Source of the DNA: CAXXOK01 sp963675365
Lineage (GTDB): Bacteria > Bacillota > Clostridia > Christensenellales > Aristaeellaceae
DNA length: 64,000 nucleotides
Assembly: GCA_963675365.2 (NCBI GenBank)
Contig: CAXXVA010000001.1
Span: 186,001 to 250,000, forward strand
Direction: 5' to 3'
The notes beneath the pieces were generated by a model. That model was not told the DNA's origin. It ran no database searches and saw only the letters and a program-made list of their open reading frames with translations. Position 1 is the first letter of the stretch. Every line of letters starts with the position of its first letter. Positions 8,082 through 17,519 of this stretch are shown here, piece by piece. The position numbers were made by a program, and so were the translations under genes.

Positions 8082-9068
8082 TTATATTGGTTCATCAAAT
8101 GAACCCGCTTTCAAAGCCGCGCGTCGCTTGCGGTATTCGATGATTGGCGCATCTCCCTGGATAAGATTCTCGCCCATCTTCAGATCCGTTTTCTTAGGAA
8201 TTTGCGTCAGGACGACTCTTCTGTCCTGATGCAGAATGAACCGATTACTGATATTGCTGATGCTGTTGACCAATTGTTTCAGGCCGGGAACCTTCATAAA
8301 TTTCTGGTAAAATCTGAGGTAAATGCGTGTGTTTCTTTCATCAATGGGGGCGAATATCGCAACGATCCTGATATCGTTGCTAATGATGTTCTGCCACAGA
8401 TTCGGCATCTGAAACTGCAGATGAAAGAGGTTCTTGTAATTCGTTATTTCTGTCGGCTTCAATGGCTTCACATTCCCGTCATCTTCAACATTACTGACAT
8501 AAAACGTCATGAGGTTATCGTCCCATATAACCACGGGGCCGTTGACAACCGTACGGTTGCCGCGTCCGATTGAATTCGTATGGACGAAGGGCAGATGTAC
8601 GACATCAAGCTGATTCTCGATCGCTCTTGTATAATGCACCGACCATGTTTCGGAGAACCCACCATAGGAAAAGCCCTCCCGCAGTTCTCTGAAGAACGGA
8701 ATCTCGGGTAGGTCGTCTGCGTAGTCGCCATACCAGAGCCAGACGATCCCATATTTTTCGACCACCTTATACGCATTAACCCGATATCTGTTGGGAACAA
8801 GTGAAGCGCTTCCGTTGGCAGGAATCAAGACAACTTCCCCAGATGCATCGTAGGCAAATCCATGAAAAGGGCAACGAATTGTGTCACGAATGACCTTGCC
8901 AGCGCTTAGCGAAGCTCCGCGGTGACAGCACTGATCGTACACGCAATTGAGGTTTCCGTCTTTACTTCTCCATAAAACCAGCTTTTCACCCATGCGTGTA
9001 ACACCTATTGGTTTGTCCCTCTTAATTTCTTTGGCATCCAGGATTCCATACCATTGGTTTCGGATCAT
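8082..9068 (-). CDS. Rieske [2Fe-2S] oxygenase, alpha-subunit type
   Basis: 328 residues. The N-terminal Rieske domain has the cluster ligands Cys-x-His (QCCHRGASL) and Cys-x2-His (RCPFHGFAYD) at about residues 46-70. The C-terminal part is a catalytic domain with a candidate non-haem iron site (NQLDVVHLPFVHTNS, two histidines 5 residues apart after an Asp). This is the layout of Rieske oxygenases such as vanillate demethylase, PaO-like and carotenoid- or sterol-modifying enzymes; the substrate is unknown. It needs O2, notable beside anaerobe-type genes. The ATG follows GAGGGAG. It is first in the row oxygenase-flavodoxin-heliorhodopsin. Confidence 0.85.
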   Translation of the reverse strand: MIRNQWYGILDAKEIKRDKPIGVTRMGEKLVLWRSKDGNLNCVYDQCCHRGASLSAGKVIRDTIRCPFHGFAYDASGEVVLIPANGSASLVPNRYRVNAYKVVEKYGIVWLWYGDYADDLPEIPFFRELREGFSYGGFSETWSVHYTRAIENQLDVVHLPFVHTNSIGRGNRTVVNGPVVIWDDNLMTFYVSNVEDDGNVKPLKPTEITNYKNLFHLQFQMPNLWQNIISNDIRIVAIFAPIDERNTRIYLRFYQKFMKVPGLKQLVNSISNISNRFILHQDRRVVLTQIPKKTDLKMGENLIQGDAPIIEYRKRRAALKAGSFDEPI

Positions 9069-9297
9069 TTGCTACTACTCCCTCTTAGCTGTAAACTCAA
9101 TTGCTATCCTGAACAGCTGGTCGTGCCTCGTATTTATCAAGGTCGCACTCCAAGAACTACAACGGACAGGAAGCGTGATATCACAAGGTAAAATTATAAT
9201 CCGGCATGATAATGATATTGGGATAATTTCGCCACCATCACAGCTATCATAGCTTTCGCCTTATCCACCAGCTCCGTCCACCTTCACCGGTTTAGTA

Positions 9298-11382
9298 CTA
9301 AATAGCATCTACTACATGATTCACAAACACATTAACAATTCTCGGATCAAATTGGCTGCCCGCGCAACGCAGAAGCTCTCCCTTAGCTTCTTCTTTGCTC
9401 ATTCTCACTCGATATGTTCTGTCACTGGTCATCGCATCATAGGAATCAGCAACAGCAATAATTCTTGCTTCGATAGGGATTTCTTCACCTTTTATTCCAT
9501 TTGGATACCCGCTTCCATCCCATTTTTCATGATGAGCGAGACATATCTGAGCAAGTTCTGAAAATTCATTGCTGGAACTCAGGACCCGCCAGCCGGATTC
9601 CGGATGTCTCTTGATTGCTTGCCACTCAGTGTTATTCAACCGATCTGGTTTATTCAAGATTTTCTCATCAATGCTTATTTTCCCGATATCATGAACCAAA
9701 CCTGCGATTTTAATCTGATTAATATGGTTTCCGCTGAAATCCAGCTTAACCGCAATTTGTTCGCAAATTTCGCCCACTCTTTTTGAGTGCATAGACTCTC
9801 TGTTGCTCTTCTCAAACAATGTGTTCATGATAATATCGATAGTCTCACTTCGCATGCTGGATCTTTCATACAGTTTATATCTGTACATGTAATTCTCGGC
9901 ATTCGCAAGCACATCTGCAATGGATTCTTTCCCATCAGTCTTTGTATCATATCCAAAGGAAATAGAAAGCTCAATATTCTCTATGCTTTTCTGAGCAGCT
10001 AATTTTTTCAATTTCTCGGCAATGATTTTTGCTTCGTCGGAATCTGTTTGTGGCATTATAATGGTAAATTCATCTCCACCAAGCCTACAGATAACATCTC
10101 CAGAACGGCAGCCTTCTTTAAAAACAGCTGCTGTCATCTTCAAGAGCTCATCACCAAGCGCATGCCCGAAAGAATCGTTAATGATTTTCAGTCCATTAAT
10201 GTCGGTCATCATGATTGACAGAGGAAGATTTTCTTTTGAATCTATTTGTTCAATCATTTCTTCAAAATATCTGCGATTAAACAAACCCGTAAGCTGATCA
10301 TGATAACTCATATACTTGAGTTCTTCTTCGATTTTCTTTTGCAATGTTATATCACGTGTTGCATCCAACACAGCTTCGCGAGCATTAACCTTGACAACAG
10401 ATGTGGTAAGCGAGGCCGGAAAAACGGTGCCATCTTTTTTTCTATGATATCGTAAGGGAACATTGGAAGGTATATTGCTCATGCCCTTTATTGATTTTTC
10501 GGGCTCAGCGGAAAGCTCAATAACACTTTTCAAACCAAGCATTTCTTCCTTGGTGTATCCATAAAGCTGGCAAGCGGCATTGTTCATGTCCAGTATTCTT
10601 TTTGTCTCTCTGTCATAAAGAATCAGGGAATCTCTAATCTCTGAGAATAAACGCCTGTACTTTTCTTCGCTCTCGAGCAGTGCATTTTCTGCTTTCTTGC
10701 GTCCTGTTATATCATGGCAATACATACGGATAACATTTAACGTTTGAATATGATGGATAGACTGCAAATAGCAGTGATCTCCAACATAAACCTCACGTTC
10801 AATGATACTAGTGTTTGGCGCAGAGAACTGCCTAACAATCTTTTGCCAATCAGCTAAAAAAGAATGGCGAGTGCCCAGCGTTGCCAAGTCCGGAATCTGT
10901 TGCCGTGCTTCCGGATTTAGATACGTAAGGTTCCCATCCAAATCAAGCTCAATGATCGGATTTGGGTTGAAACTTGGGAATGATGCAAGCTTAGCGATGG
11001 TTTCTTCCGCTCTCTTTTGTTCTGTATCATCATTTCCTGCGCTTAGTACTCCGGTTATTTTATCCGCATCATTTCTTAGAAGTGTATTGTGCCAGGAAAT
11101 AATCCTTTCCTCACCTGATGCTGTGATAATTGTGTTTTCAAAATACTCAGATGAATCCATTTCGTGATTAATGATCTCAAAAAAGACACGTTTAACTTCA
11201 ACTGCATGGTTTTTGGGTATAAAGGTATCAAACCAGTCCTTACCGATGATATCCTTCTTTTCATAGCCTAGAATTTCACAGCCCTTGCTGTTGATATCGT
11301 ATATTTTCCCTTTTTCATCCAGGACTAAAAACATAATGTTGGCTACATCAAAGTATTGTCTCGCAAAGTTTTGTTCTTGCAT
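9298..11382 (-). CDS. PAS-GGDEF-HD-GYP cyclic-di-GMP signalling protein
   Basis: 694 residues. Two to three PAS domains (about 10-125, 130-225, 235-355) are followed by a GGDEF domain (RLGGDEFTIIM) and an HD-GYP domain (VHDIGK, HHEKWDGSGYPNG). The GGDEF motif is intact and preceded, exactly five residues before, by RSGD, the inhibitory I-site for c-di-GMP. The HD-GYP motif is also intact. So both making and degrading activities are possible, with PAS domains sensing a signal such as redox, oxygen or a ligand. No membrane segment is evident, so it is probably cytosolic. The ATG follows GGAGTAG. It is a single gene with its own promoter, next to the heliorhodopsin row but separated by 230 bp. 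Confidence 0.92.
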   Translation of the reverse strand: MQEQNFARQYFDVANIMFLVLDEKGKIYDINSKGCEILGYEKKDIIGKDWFDTFIPKNHAVEVKRVFFEIINHEMDSSEYFENTIITASGEERIISWHNTLLRNDADKITGVLSAGNDDTEQKRAEETIAKLASFPSFNPNPIIELDLDGNLTYLNPEARQQIPDLATLGTRHSFLADWQKIVRQFSAPNTSIIEREVYVGDHCYLQSIHHIQTLNVIRMYCHDITGRKKAENALLESEEKYRRLFSEIRDSLILYDRETKRILDMNNAACQLYGYTKEEMLGLKSVIELSAEPEKSIKGMSNIPSNVPLRYHRKKDGTVFPASLTTSVVKVNAREAVLDATRDITLQKKIEEELKYMSYHDQLTGLFNRRYFEEMIEQIDSKENLPLSIMMTDINGLKIINDSFGHALGDELLKMTAAVFKEGCRSGDVICRLGGDEFTIIMPQTDSDEAKIIAEKLKKLAAQKSIENIELSISFGYDTKTDGKESIADVLANAENYMYRYKLYERSSMRSETIDIIMNTLFEKSNRESMHSKRVGEICEQIAVKLDFSGNHINQIKIAGLVHDIGKISIDEKILNKPDRLNNTEWQAIKRHPESGWRVLSSSNEFSELAQICLAHHEKWDGSGYPNGIKGEEIPIEARIIAVADSYDAMTSDRTYRVRMSKEEAKGELLRCAGSQFDPRIVNVFVNHVVDAI

Positions 11383-11531
11383 ATTTGCTACTCCATGTCA
11401 TTATGATCTGTTTTGTCATGAACAATAAAAAATGCCCATTGACTTCTGGTCATTAATCCAAGCATAACGATATCTCCCTGAGTCAATCCTATTGATCAGC
11501 AAGAGTGTTATTATAGTAGATGCATATACAT

Positions 11532-11560
11532 ATTATATATGCTTTTAATCGAATCCACAA
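11532..11560 (-). promoter_or_regulatory. Promoter of the GGDEF/HD-GYP gene
   Basis: Reading leftward, TTGTGG (11555-11560) and TATAAT (11532-11537) are 17 bp apart. A leader of about 145 nt precedes the ATG. Confidence 0.5.
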
Positions 11561-11662
11561 CATATAGCCTAAATGTGTTATTATAATAGTATTTCAAGCT
11601 TATTATCGACATTAGTATTCATATAAAGAATAACTACGAATATGGCTTTTACGATCACTATT

Positions 11663-11691
11663 TTGAAATTACTCGATAAATCTATTATAGT
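11663..11691 (+). promoter_or_regulatory. Promoter of the corA-like gene
   Basis: TTGAAA (11663-11668), 17 bp, TATAGT (11686-11691). A leader of about 45 nt precedes the ATG, too short for an M-box Mg2+ riboswitch. Confidence 0.6.
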
Positions 11692-11741
11692 AATATATAG
11701 GCTTAGAAATTAGAAATAATGATCAGGAAAGGGTTCAGATA

Positions 11742-12842
11742 ATGAATAATGGAAAGCAGTTTAGAAGCGATCGCTTCAGAATCGGCGAGCATTTCCTGTC
11801 AGGAATCAACGCAAACAGAACGAAAATCAAACAACCGCCGGGAACCCTGCATTATACCGGAATCTACCCGGTTGAGCATTCCAAGATAGAGAGTATACGA
11901 TATAATGCGGATGAAATTATCCATATGGAAATACAGGACATCACAGATATTGAGGACAGCGAAACACATGTGCAGTGGATCAATATAACCGGCTTGAGCG
12001 ACACGGCCCTGATCGAAAGCCTGGGTAAGAAGTTCGGTATCCATCGTATTCATCTGGAAGATATCGTGGATGTATCGCAGAGAAGCAAGTTGGAGATCGT
12101 CGGGTCTTACTTGTTTTCGATTTTAAAGATGTTTTATTTGGAAAACATGAATATCATTTCTGAACATGTGTCAGTGATCATTACCGGCAATACCCTGATC
12201 ACCTTTCAGGAAAAGCCCGGCGATATCTTTGATACGGTTCGTGAGCGGCTTGAGGGCAACAAGGGAGTCATCCGCGGTATGGGCGTGGGATATCTGTTCT
12301 TCTGCCTAATCGATAGATTTGTAGACGAATATTTTATCAGCCTGCAATATGCAGAAAACCGCTTTGCGGAGATTGAGACCGCAGTCATTGAACAGAAGTA
12401 CACAGGGATGGACGCGATCTATAGAATCAGAAAAGATCTTCTTTACTTGAAAAACTGTGTCGGATCGCTGAAAGAAATACTGGAAACAATCATCGGCGCA
12501 AATACACCGTTTTTCTCTGAAGAGATCAAGCGGTATTTTACCGATGTATTGGATAACACAGCAAAGATATATGAGGCGATTACCACATACCGTGAGATGG
12601 TCAATGGATTGCATGAGGCACAGGCTGCGAATCGGAATGACGATATGAACCGGAAAATAATGACGCTAACAGTCATTACTGTTATTTTTATCCCGCTGTC
12701 CTTTCTGACGGGTATCTTCGGGATGAATTTTCTGCATATGCCGCTGCTGGCTAATCCCTATTCATTTGTAATGTTCCTGGTGACCTGTGCTGTGATCGTA
12801 TCCGCCATGCTGTTTATCTTCAAAAAGAGAAAGTGGTTTTAA
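11742..12842 (+). CDS. corA: CorA-family divalent metal ion transporter
   Basis: 366 residues with a long soluble N-terminal domain and two C-terminal membrane helices. The signature GMN motif follows the first helix (FLTGIFGMNFLHMP), and the protein ends in a basic tail (KKRKWF) as expected for the inner-face end of CorA pentamers. It probably moves Mg2+ or related ions (Co2+, Ni2+, Zn2+) down their gradient. The ATG at 11742 follows AGGAAAGG. It is a single gene with promoter just upstream. Divergent from the c-di-GMP gene, but no functional link is visible. Confidence 0.9.
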   Translation: MNNGKQFRSDRFRIGEHFLSGINANRTKIKQPPGTLHYTGIYPVEHSKIESIRYNADEIIHMEIQDITDIEDSETHVQWINITGLSDTALIESLGKKFGIHRIHLEDIVDVSQRSKLEIVGSYLFSILKMFYLENMNIISEHVSVIITGNTLITFQEKPGDIFDTVRERLEGNKGVIRGMGVGYLFFCLIDRFVDEYFISLQYAENRFAEIETAVIEQKYTGMDAIYRIRKDLLYLKNCVGSLKEILETIIGANTPFFSEEIKRYFTDVLDNTAKIYEAITTYREMVNGLHEAQAANRNDDMNRKIMTLTVITVIFIPLSFLTGIFGMNFLHMPLLANPYSFVMFLVTCAVIVSAMLFIFKKRKWF

Positions 12843-12963
12843 GCAAGCTATAAAGTATCCTTGTAGAACTCCTACTCGCACTCAAGCCCGGACCTTATAC
12901 TCTGTGCTTCGTGAGACAGAATTGTTTATTGGTCGAGGCAATGATTATTTCTGCGCTATTCAA

Positions 12964-13012
12964 CTAAAAAAATAACAGCGGGTGCCGCGTCATATATATG
13001 GCGACACCCGCT
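12964..13012 (-). terminator. Terminator of the glutamate-synthase-like gene
   Basis: AGCGGGTG (12977-12984) pairs with CACCCGCT (13005-13012). On the minus strand it is followed by GTTATTTTTTTAG. It may also serve corA from the other side. Confidence 0.7.
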
Positions 13013-13017
13013 TTCTT

Positions 13018-14661
13018 CTATGCCTTGAGAATTTTCATCGCTAATTGATCATCCACATCTGTCATGAAGGGAATGCCGGTCTCGCGCTCGGTTTCACGAT
13101 TAGCCGAGAAGATATCCTCACGGGCGATTTGATTCATGCTGAACTTGCGTGCGCCGGCCATCAGCTGTTGTAATCCGCCAGCCAGTTTATCGCTGAGCGT
13201 CCATACGGCGATTGCGCCATACGGAATGTGTTTCATCTCCGCCTTCCCTACTTTGCTTTGTACGTCATAGTATCCGGCAAAGATCTCTTCGGCATCGGCG
13301 CCAAACTCATCCGTTATGGTCTTTGGCAGTGCGTCCCAGTTCCCGTTGAGTTTCTCCCTGCGCTCGGGGTGGCATACACCCTCTATGTTCGAACCCAAGT
13401 ATCCGGGGATCATTAACGCGCGTCCCATACATACGAGCTTGGTAAACGGTGCGCCCATTGCCAACGCTTTAAAGATCTGGTCTTCTTTCGCTAATCCACC
13501 GGCAAACGCCATATCAACGACGTCCCAGCCATTGGAGGCCATAATTTTGGCATATTCATAAGCCTTTGCATGAAGGTGAACGGACGGCACGCCCCAGCTT
13601 TCCATCATATTCCACGGGCTCATGCCAGTACCGCCGCCTGAGCCATCCACGGTCAGCAGGTCAAGTTTGGTTTCCGTAGCCAGGCGGATAGACATTGCCA
13701 GTGCTTCCATACCATAGGAACCGGTTTTCAATGTAATCCGCTTGTACCCGAGCCCCCGCAGATAGTTCACAGCAGATACAAATGCTTTATGAACCTGCTC
13801 GCTCGAATTCAGATCCGTATATCCAAGGCGGCTGTGCCGGGCGAACGATTTAATTGCACCGCTATGGAACGCTTCCTGTACGGAAGGCTTGGAAGGATCC
13901 GGATCGACGATGTAACCGCGGTTTTGTAAAAACTGCGCATATTCAAGGCTTGTCACCTGGATCTCGCCACCGATATCCTTAGCACCCTGACCCCATTTCA
14001 GCTCGATGATGACCTTGTCACCGTATTTTTTAATCAGGTACTCGGCAACACCATTGCGCGTATCTTCTACGTTCATCTGTACAATGATCGCGCCGTAACC
14101 ATCATAGTACTTGAGATACACATCGATTCTGCGCTCCAGTTCCGGTGCGCTTTGAATACGGCCGTTTTTGAGCACAGACTGTTGATCCACGCCGACAACG
14201 TTCTCGCCGATCACGATTGGAAACCCTACCAAAGATGCACCGATCGCAAAGGATTCCCAATACTTAGCGGCAATAAACGTAGAACCAAGCGCTCCCGTCA
14301 TTATCGGAACGCTGGACTTGGTTTTAACTGCTTTGCCAAATGTGGTTTCGAGGCTTACGTTAGGGAAAATGCAGTCGTCCGCTGAGCTTGACAATCCACT
14401 GGGGAGACCGTATGCACCATAATTATACCCTTGAATGCGCAGATTGTTATAGCACACGCCTTCATGGTTGATATTGGAAGAGCCTGCAGTGACTGTCCCA
14501 AAATCACGAGGGTAAAGCAGCTTTCTCCCCTTCATGGAAGACAGCCAGGTTTCACACCGGCCCTTGCAGTCCGCCCTGCACAATGTACACAATCCCGATT
14601 CGCAAGGATCGCCACGGTTTACGCTTCCAAGAACGTCATTGGTCTTAGAATACTCGGACAT
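13018..14661 (-). CDS. FMN-binding glutamate synthase-like protein
   Basis: 547 residues from the ATG at 14661, which follows AGGAGAGG. The body matches the central plus FMN domain of glutamate synthase (TGALGSTFIAAKYWESFAIG; the FMN/substrate region LLTVDGSGGGTGMSPWNMME; CMGRALMIPGYLG). It lacks the N-terminal glutamine amidotransferase and the C-terminal GXGXG domain of full GltB. The N-terminus has a cysteine-rich stretch (C-x4-C-x2-C-x3-C-x3-C at about residues 16-32) that could hold a metal or Fe-S cluster. Stand-alone proteins like this are common in Clostridia and archaea; whether they make glutamate or oxidise another substrate is unsettled. It has its own terminator. Confidence 0.85.
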   Translation of the reverse strand: MSEYSKTNDVLGSVNRGDPCESGLCTLCRADCKGRCETWLSSMKGRKLLYPRDFGTVTAGSSNINHEGVCYNNLRIQGYNYGAYGLPSGLSSSADDCIFPNVSLETTFGKAVKTKSSVPIMTGALGSTFIAAKYWESFAIGASLVGFPIVIGENVVGVDQQSVLKNGRIQSAPELERRIDVYLKYYDGYGAIIVQMNVEDTRNGVAEYLIKKYGDKVIIELKWGQGAKDIGGEIQVTSLEYAQFLQNRGYIVDPDPSKPSVQEAFHSGAIKSFARHSRLGYTDLNSSEQVHKAFVSAVNYLRGLGYKRITLKTGSYGMEALAMSIRLATETKLDLLTVDGSGGGTGMSPWNMMESWGVPSVHLHAKAYEYAKIMASNGWDVVDMAFAGGLAKEDQIFKALAMGAPFTKLVCMGRALMIPGYLGSNIEGVCHPERREKLNGNWDALPKTITDEFGADAEEIFAGYYDVQSKVGKAEMKHIPYGAIAVWTLSDKLAGGLQQLMAGARKFSMNQIAREDIFSANRETERETGIPFMTDVDDQLAMKILKA

Positions 14662-14880
14662 AGTACCTCTCCTTTTCAATTTTTCTATAACGAAACATTT
14701 CCAAGAGCGTCATTGATCCTGGAAAATGACAATCATCCGCTGATATTAAGCTGAATGATTATGCAATTATATGGTATCATGTTTTTCTACCCTGCTGTCT
14801 CCATCTACAAAAAGAAAGCATCTTTTGTACAATTCGGCGAATTCCTTAACATATCCGGCCGCATATCTATACAGAAAACA

Positions 14881-14916
14881 ATAGAAAACCCCTCCTTATG
14901 TAATGCAAAGGAGGGG
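14881..14916 (-). terminator. Terminator of the cupin/DUF438 operon
   Basis: CCCCTCCTT (14889-14897) pairs with AAGGAGGGG (14908-14916). A T-rich tract (GTTTTCTAT) follows on the minus strand. Confidence 0.65.
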
Positions 14917-14982
14917 TGATTTCGGAAGATGTCGCCAAGAGATAATCTGGTGATTGGTTATTTGGTTTCCTCGCTTGGCTGT

Positions 14983-15324
14983 TTAGAATGGAAAAGTAAC
15001 AATCAGGAGCATCTTGAATGGTGATGCTGCTTTCACAGCGTGTGGTATCCCTGCAGGCATCACAATGCTTTGCCCGGTGCTAAGCTCGTACTCCTTTTGG
15101 TCTATGGTGATCACGCCATTGCCGTCTAGAATCGTCACCAGCGCGTCGCCTTTGGATTCATGCGCGCTGATCTCCTCGCCAGTATCAAACGCAAACAGCG
15201 TTATGCTGACAGCGCCATTCTGCACCAGTGTCCGGCTTACGATCTGTCCGTCCTGATAGGAGACAAGGTCCTTGAGTTCCAGCGCTTCCGCCAAGTTGAT
15301 GTTCTTGAGAATTTTATCTTTCAT
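14983..15324 (-). CDS. Cupin-domain protein
   Basis: 113 residues forming a single small beta-barrel cupin. The two motifs are recognisable but divergent: ISAHESKGDALVTILDG (His, with Asp/Glu in motif 1) and GQSIVMPAGIPHAVKA (motif 2 His). Such small cupins bind a metal and a small ligand, and act as sensors or isomerases; the substrate is unknown. The ATG follows GGAGCC. It starts 15 nt after the stop of the DUF438 gene and is the last gene of the DUF1858-DUF438-cupin operon, a set often linked with nitrite, NO or redox physiology in anaerobes (inference from neighbours). Confidence 0.8.
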   Translation of the reverse strand: MKDKILKNINLAEALELKDLVSYQDGQIVSRTLVQNGAVSITLFAFDTGEEISAHESKGDALVTILDGNGVITIDQKEYELSTGQSIVMPAGIPHAVKAASPFKMLLIVTFPF

Positions 15325-15339
15325 GTGTTTTGGCTCCTT

Positions 15340-16542
15340 CTATTCCGATACCAATCGTTTTTCTCCGGTCAGCTGCTGTATGGGTGCTATATTCTGCGTT
15401 ACTTCCAACACGCCCAAATACTCGCCCTGGTCATCTCTTACCGCAAAATAACGGATGTAGATATAATTGTCTCCCATCTTGATCCAAAAATCCTCGTGAT
15501 CCTTCTTACCGGATTTCAGATCCGCGACGATCCCTTCCACAATATGCACGCTGGCAGGCGGATGGCAATTGGATACCTTGCGCCCGATAATTGCTTTGGT
15601 GCGAGGAAAGATTCTCTCCGTTCCCTGAGAAAAATACCGCACTGTATCGTCTTTACCGACAAAGGTAATGTCGATCGGAAGCGTATTCAACATATGTGTC
15701 AGTTCCTTAGGCGATAAAAACCCGGTAGGCATGGAGATCGCATTGGTTTTCGGAGTTGCTGGCGGTATTTCCGCCTTCGGTTCGACTGCAGGCTGCCACT
15801 GGATCGGTTCATCAATCAGGCAGTAGCCGAGCTCTGCGCTCTCCTGTGCGATTTTCTGCCATTCCTCGGGCTGCAGCGTATCCAGCATCATCGGCAGCAG
15901 TATGTTTTCTTCCTTGAAAATCATCTCTTCGATGCGAACGAAGGCATCTTCGAGTTTGGTTTCGACTGTTTGATCCCCTGTCTCAACCATTACAGATGCT
16001 TCCTTGAGCAAAACCCGGATTTCATCATCGACACCCCACATCACCTTGGGCGGTGCGGTGATTCCATATTGCTCTAAATACGGGAAGAAGAGATTTTCCT
16101 TACGTAGATAGTGCCGGTCGATTTGGCTGAGCTCATCAATCATGGCGGTCACTTCGCCGGCGGACAGATTTCCGTCATGATATGCTTTTAAAGCAGGTCG
16201 CCCACGTTCGTTTATCAGCTGTGTAATCGCATGGTTTTCCGCTTTCAATGTATGCGCCGGATGCCCTGGTATCTGTGAGGAATCAACAGGGGCATGGATT
16301 TCTTCAATACTGCCTTTAAAAACGGCAGAGTGAACATCACAAAGACGCTGTATCTCGCTTACGGGCATGCCATCAGCAATCAAGGCTTGCTCGGCTTCTG
16401 ATATCTCTGATGACGATACGCCGGAAAACGCCTGGTCAAATTCCTGTTTGACGTCATCCACAGTCTGTCCTGAATGCAATTTACGCAATAGATCCTTGAG
16501 GACCTCTTTACGGTGTTCACGGTTATTGATTTCCTGGCTCAT
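15340..16542 (-). CDS. DUF438-hemerythrin-PAS protein
   Basis: 400 residues in three parts: an N-terminal DUF438 helical region (about 1-95, with SGQTVDDVKQEFDQAF), a hemerythrin-like HHE bundle (about 100-230, with HPAHTLKAENHAI, HYLRKENLFFPYLE and FKEENILLPM), and a C-terminal PAS domain (about 285-395, with KDDTVRYFSQGTERIFPR). The hemerythrin bundle would hold a di-iron centre that binds O2 or NO, and the PAS may sense haem or redox state. Such proteins are thought to report or buffer O2/NO stress in anaerobes. The start ATG follows GGGGG, which overlaps the end of the DUF1858 gene. Confidence 0.88.
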   Translation of the reverse strand: MSQEINNREHRKEVLKDLLRKLHSGQTVDDVKQEFDQAFSGVSSSEISEAEQALIADGMPVSEIQRLCDVHSAVFKGSIEEIHAPVDSSQIPGHPAHTLKAENHAITQLINERGRPALKAYHDGNLSAGEVTAMIDELSQIDRHYLRKENLFFPYLEQYGITAPPKVMWGVDDEIRVLLKEASVMVETGDQTVETKLEDAFVRIEEMIFKEENILLPMMLDTLQPEEWQKIAQESAELGYCLIDEPIQWQPAVEPKAEIPPATPKTNAISMPTGFLSPKELTHMLNTLPIDITFVGKDDTVRYFSQGTERIFPRTKAIIGRKVSNCHPPASVHIVEGIVADLKSGKKDHEDFWIKMGDNYIYIRYFAVRDDQGEYLGVLEVTQNIAPIQQLTGEKRLVSE

Positions 16543-16553
16543 GGCTATACCCC

Positions 16554-16785
16554 CTATTCTTTCACGCTGAAGCCATGTTCATATAGTTGCTGTTTGATGG
16601 TATCCAAATCTAGCTTTTTCAATGCAGCACCTTTGGGTATCGTCATAAATCGTCCTGCCCGTAGCCATCATACCGGGTTTGGTGATGTCTCTGAACCCTA
16701 TTTCTTCCAGAATCGCAATTAACTCAGGATACTGGGTGCTAAGCGTATAAACAGATTGTGCTAGATCGATTTGTTTCAGCTGCAT
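16554..16785 (-). pseudogene. DUF1858-domain protein with a one-base frameshift
   Basis: The first half reads as a normal DUF1858 domain (AQSVYTLSTQYPELIAILEEIGF, KPGMM). The frame then breaks. Removing one G from a GGG run (complement near 16660-16664) restores TAGRFMTIPKGAALKKLDL and a proper ending (LYEHGFSVKE) whose stop at 16554-16556 merges with the next gene's ribosome site. The protein would be about 76 residues. DUF1858 usually accompanies DUF438 and hemerythrin proteins, as here. It may be an indel error rather than a dead gene. The ATG follows GGGAGG. Confidence 0.7.
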
Positions 16786-17155
16786 ATCCCATCGCCTCCC
16801 GAATACATCATAACTCTATTCGTATCGTCTATCACACTTAGTAATACTTATCTGAAATAAGCAATCATATCGTATATACCCTGTAAAATAGATGATGACG
16901 CAGCTTTGTTACTTCATATAGCAAGCATCCTTAAACGAATACCACATTTTTAAATACTATGTCGGCAAAAACCAAAGATTTACTTGTACAGACCAGGTTT
17001 CTGTGTCGGGTTATCAAGTAAAGTTTATAGGCTTATGTTATGAAAGCCAAAGCATGGCTGTGTTTGTCATGTTTTGCAGGACGTTTAGCAATCATTTTGT
17101 TGACCGATATTGCACATGGATAAACCAAGAAATTATGGATAGCAAATGAAGAAAC
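16786..17155. other. Intergenic stretch
   Basis: 370 bp without a supported gene. It must contain the promoter for the minus-strand DUF1858 operon, but I do not find a convincing -35/-10 pair. Confidence 0.3.
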
Positions 17156-17518
17156 TCAGCTTCGCATAATCTTCTCCATCGCCTTGCCCTTTGCCAGCTC
17201 GTCAATCAGCTTGTCCAGCCAGCGAATTTTCTGCATCAGTGGATCGGTGATATCCTCCACACGAACACCGCATACAACACCTTTGATTTTACCGGCATTC
17301 GGATTCATCTGGGGCGCTTCCCCATAAAAGGTTTCATGGTCTGCAGCGCTATCCAATTGTAACTGCAGGCCTTGCTTATCATACCCGGTCAGCCAGGTAA
17401 TAATAGTATCGACCTCTTCTTTAGTCCTGACCTTTCTCTCCGCTTTTGCAACAAGGGCAATGTACACTTCGGAAAACGGCATTTTATAGATACGCTCCAA
17501 TCTCTTTGCCTGGTCCAT
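17156..17518 (-). CDS. DUF2200-family protein
   Basis: 120 residues that match DUF2200 along its whole length: YIALVAKAERKVRTKEEVD, IITWLTGYDKQGL, FYGEAPQMNPN, GVVCGVRVEDITDPLMQKIR, LDKLIDELAKGKAMEKI. The function of the family is unknown; it is a small soluble protein found in many Firmicutes and Bacteroidetes. I place the start at the ATG 17518, directly after the upstream stop (17520), rather than a GTG three codons earlier. The tight spacing implies coupled translation with the DUF1905 gene. Confidence 0.85.
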   Translation of the reverse strand: MDQAKRLERIYKMPFSEVYIALVAKAERKVRTKEEVDTIITWLTGYDKQGLQLQLDSAADHETFYGEAPQMNPNAGKIKGVVCGVRVEDITDPLMQKIRWLDKLIDELAKGKAMEKIMRS

Positions 17519-17519
17519 T

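Noticed and set aside
11383..11741. Possible riboswitch (M-box or c-di-GMP) between the c-di-GMP gene and corA
   Set aside because: Leader lengths are short and no conserved riboswitch core was recognised.
15160..15717. 185-codon open frame opposite cupin/DUF438
   Set aside because: Shadow of the DUF438 PAS region; no ribosome site.
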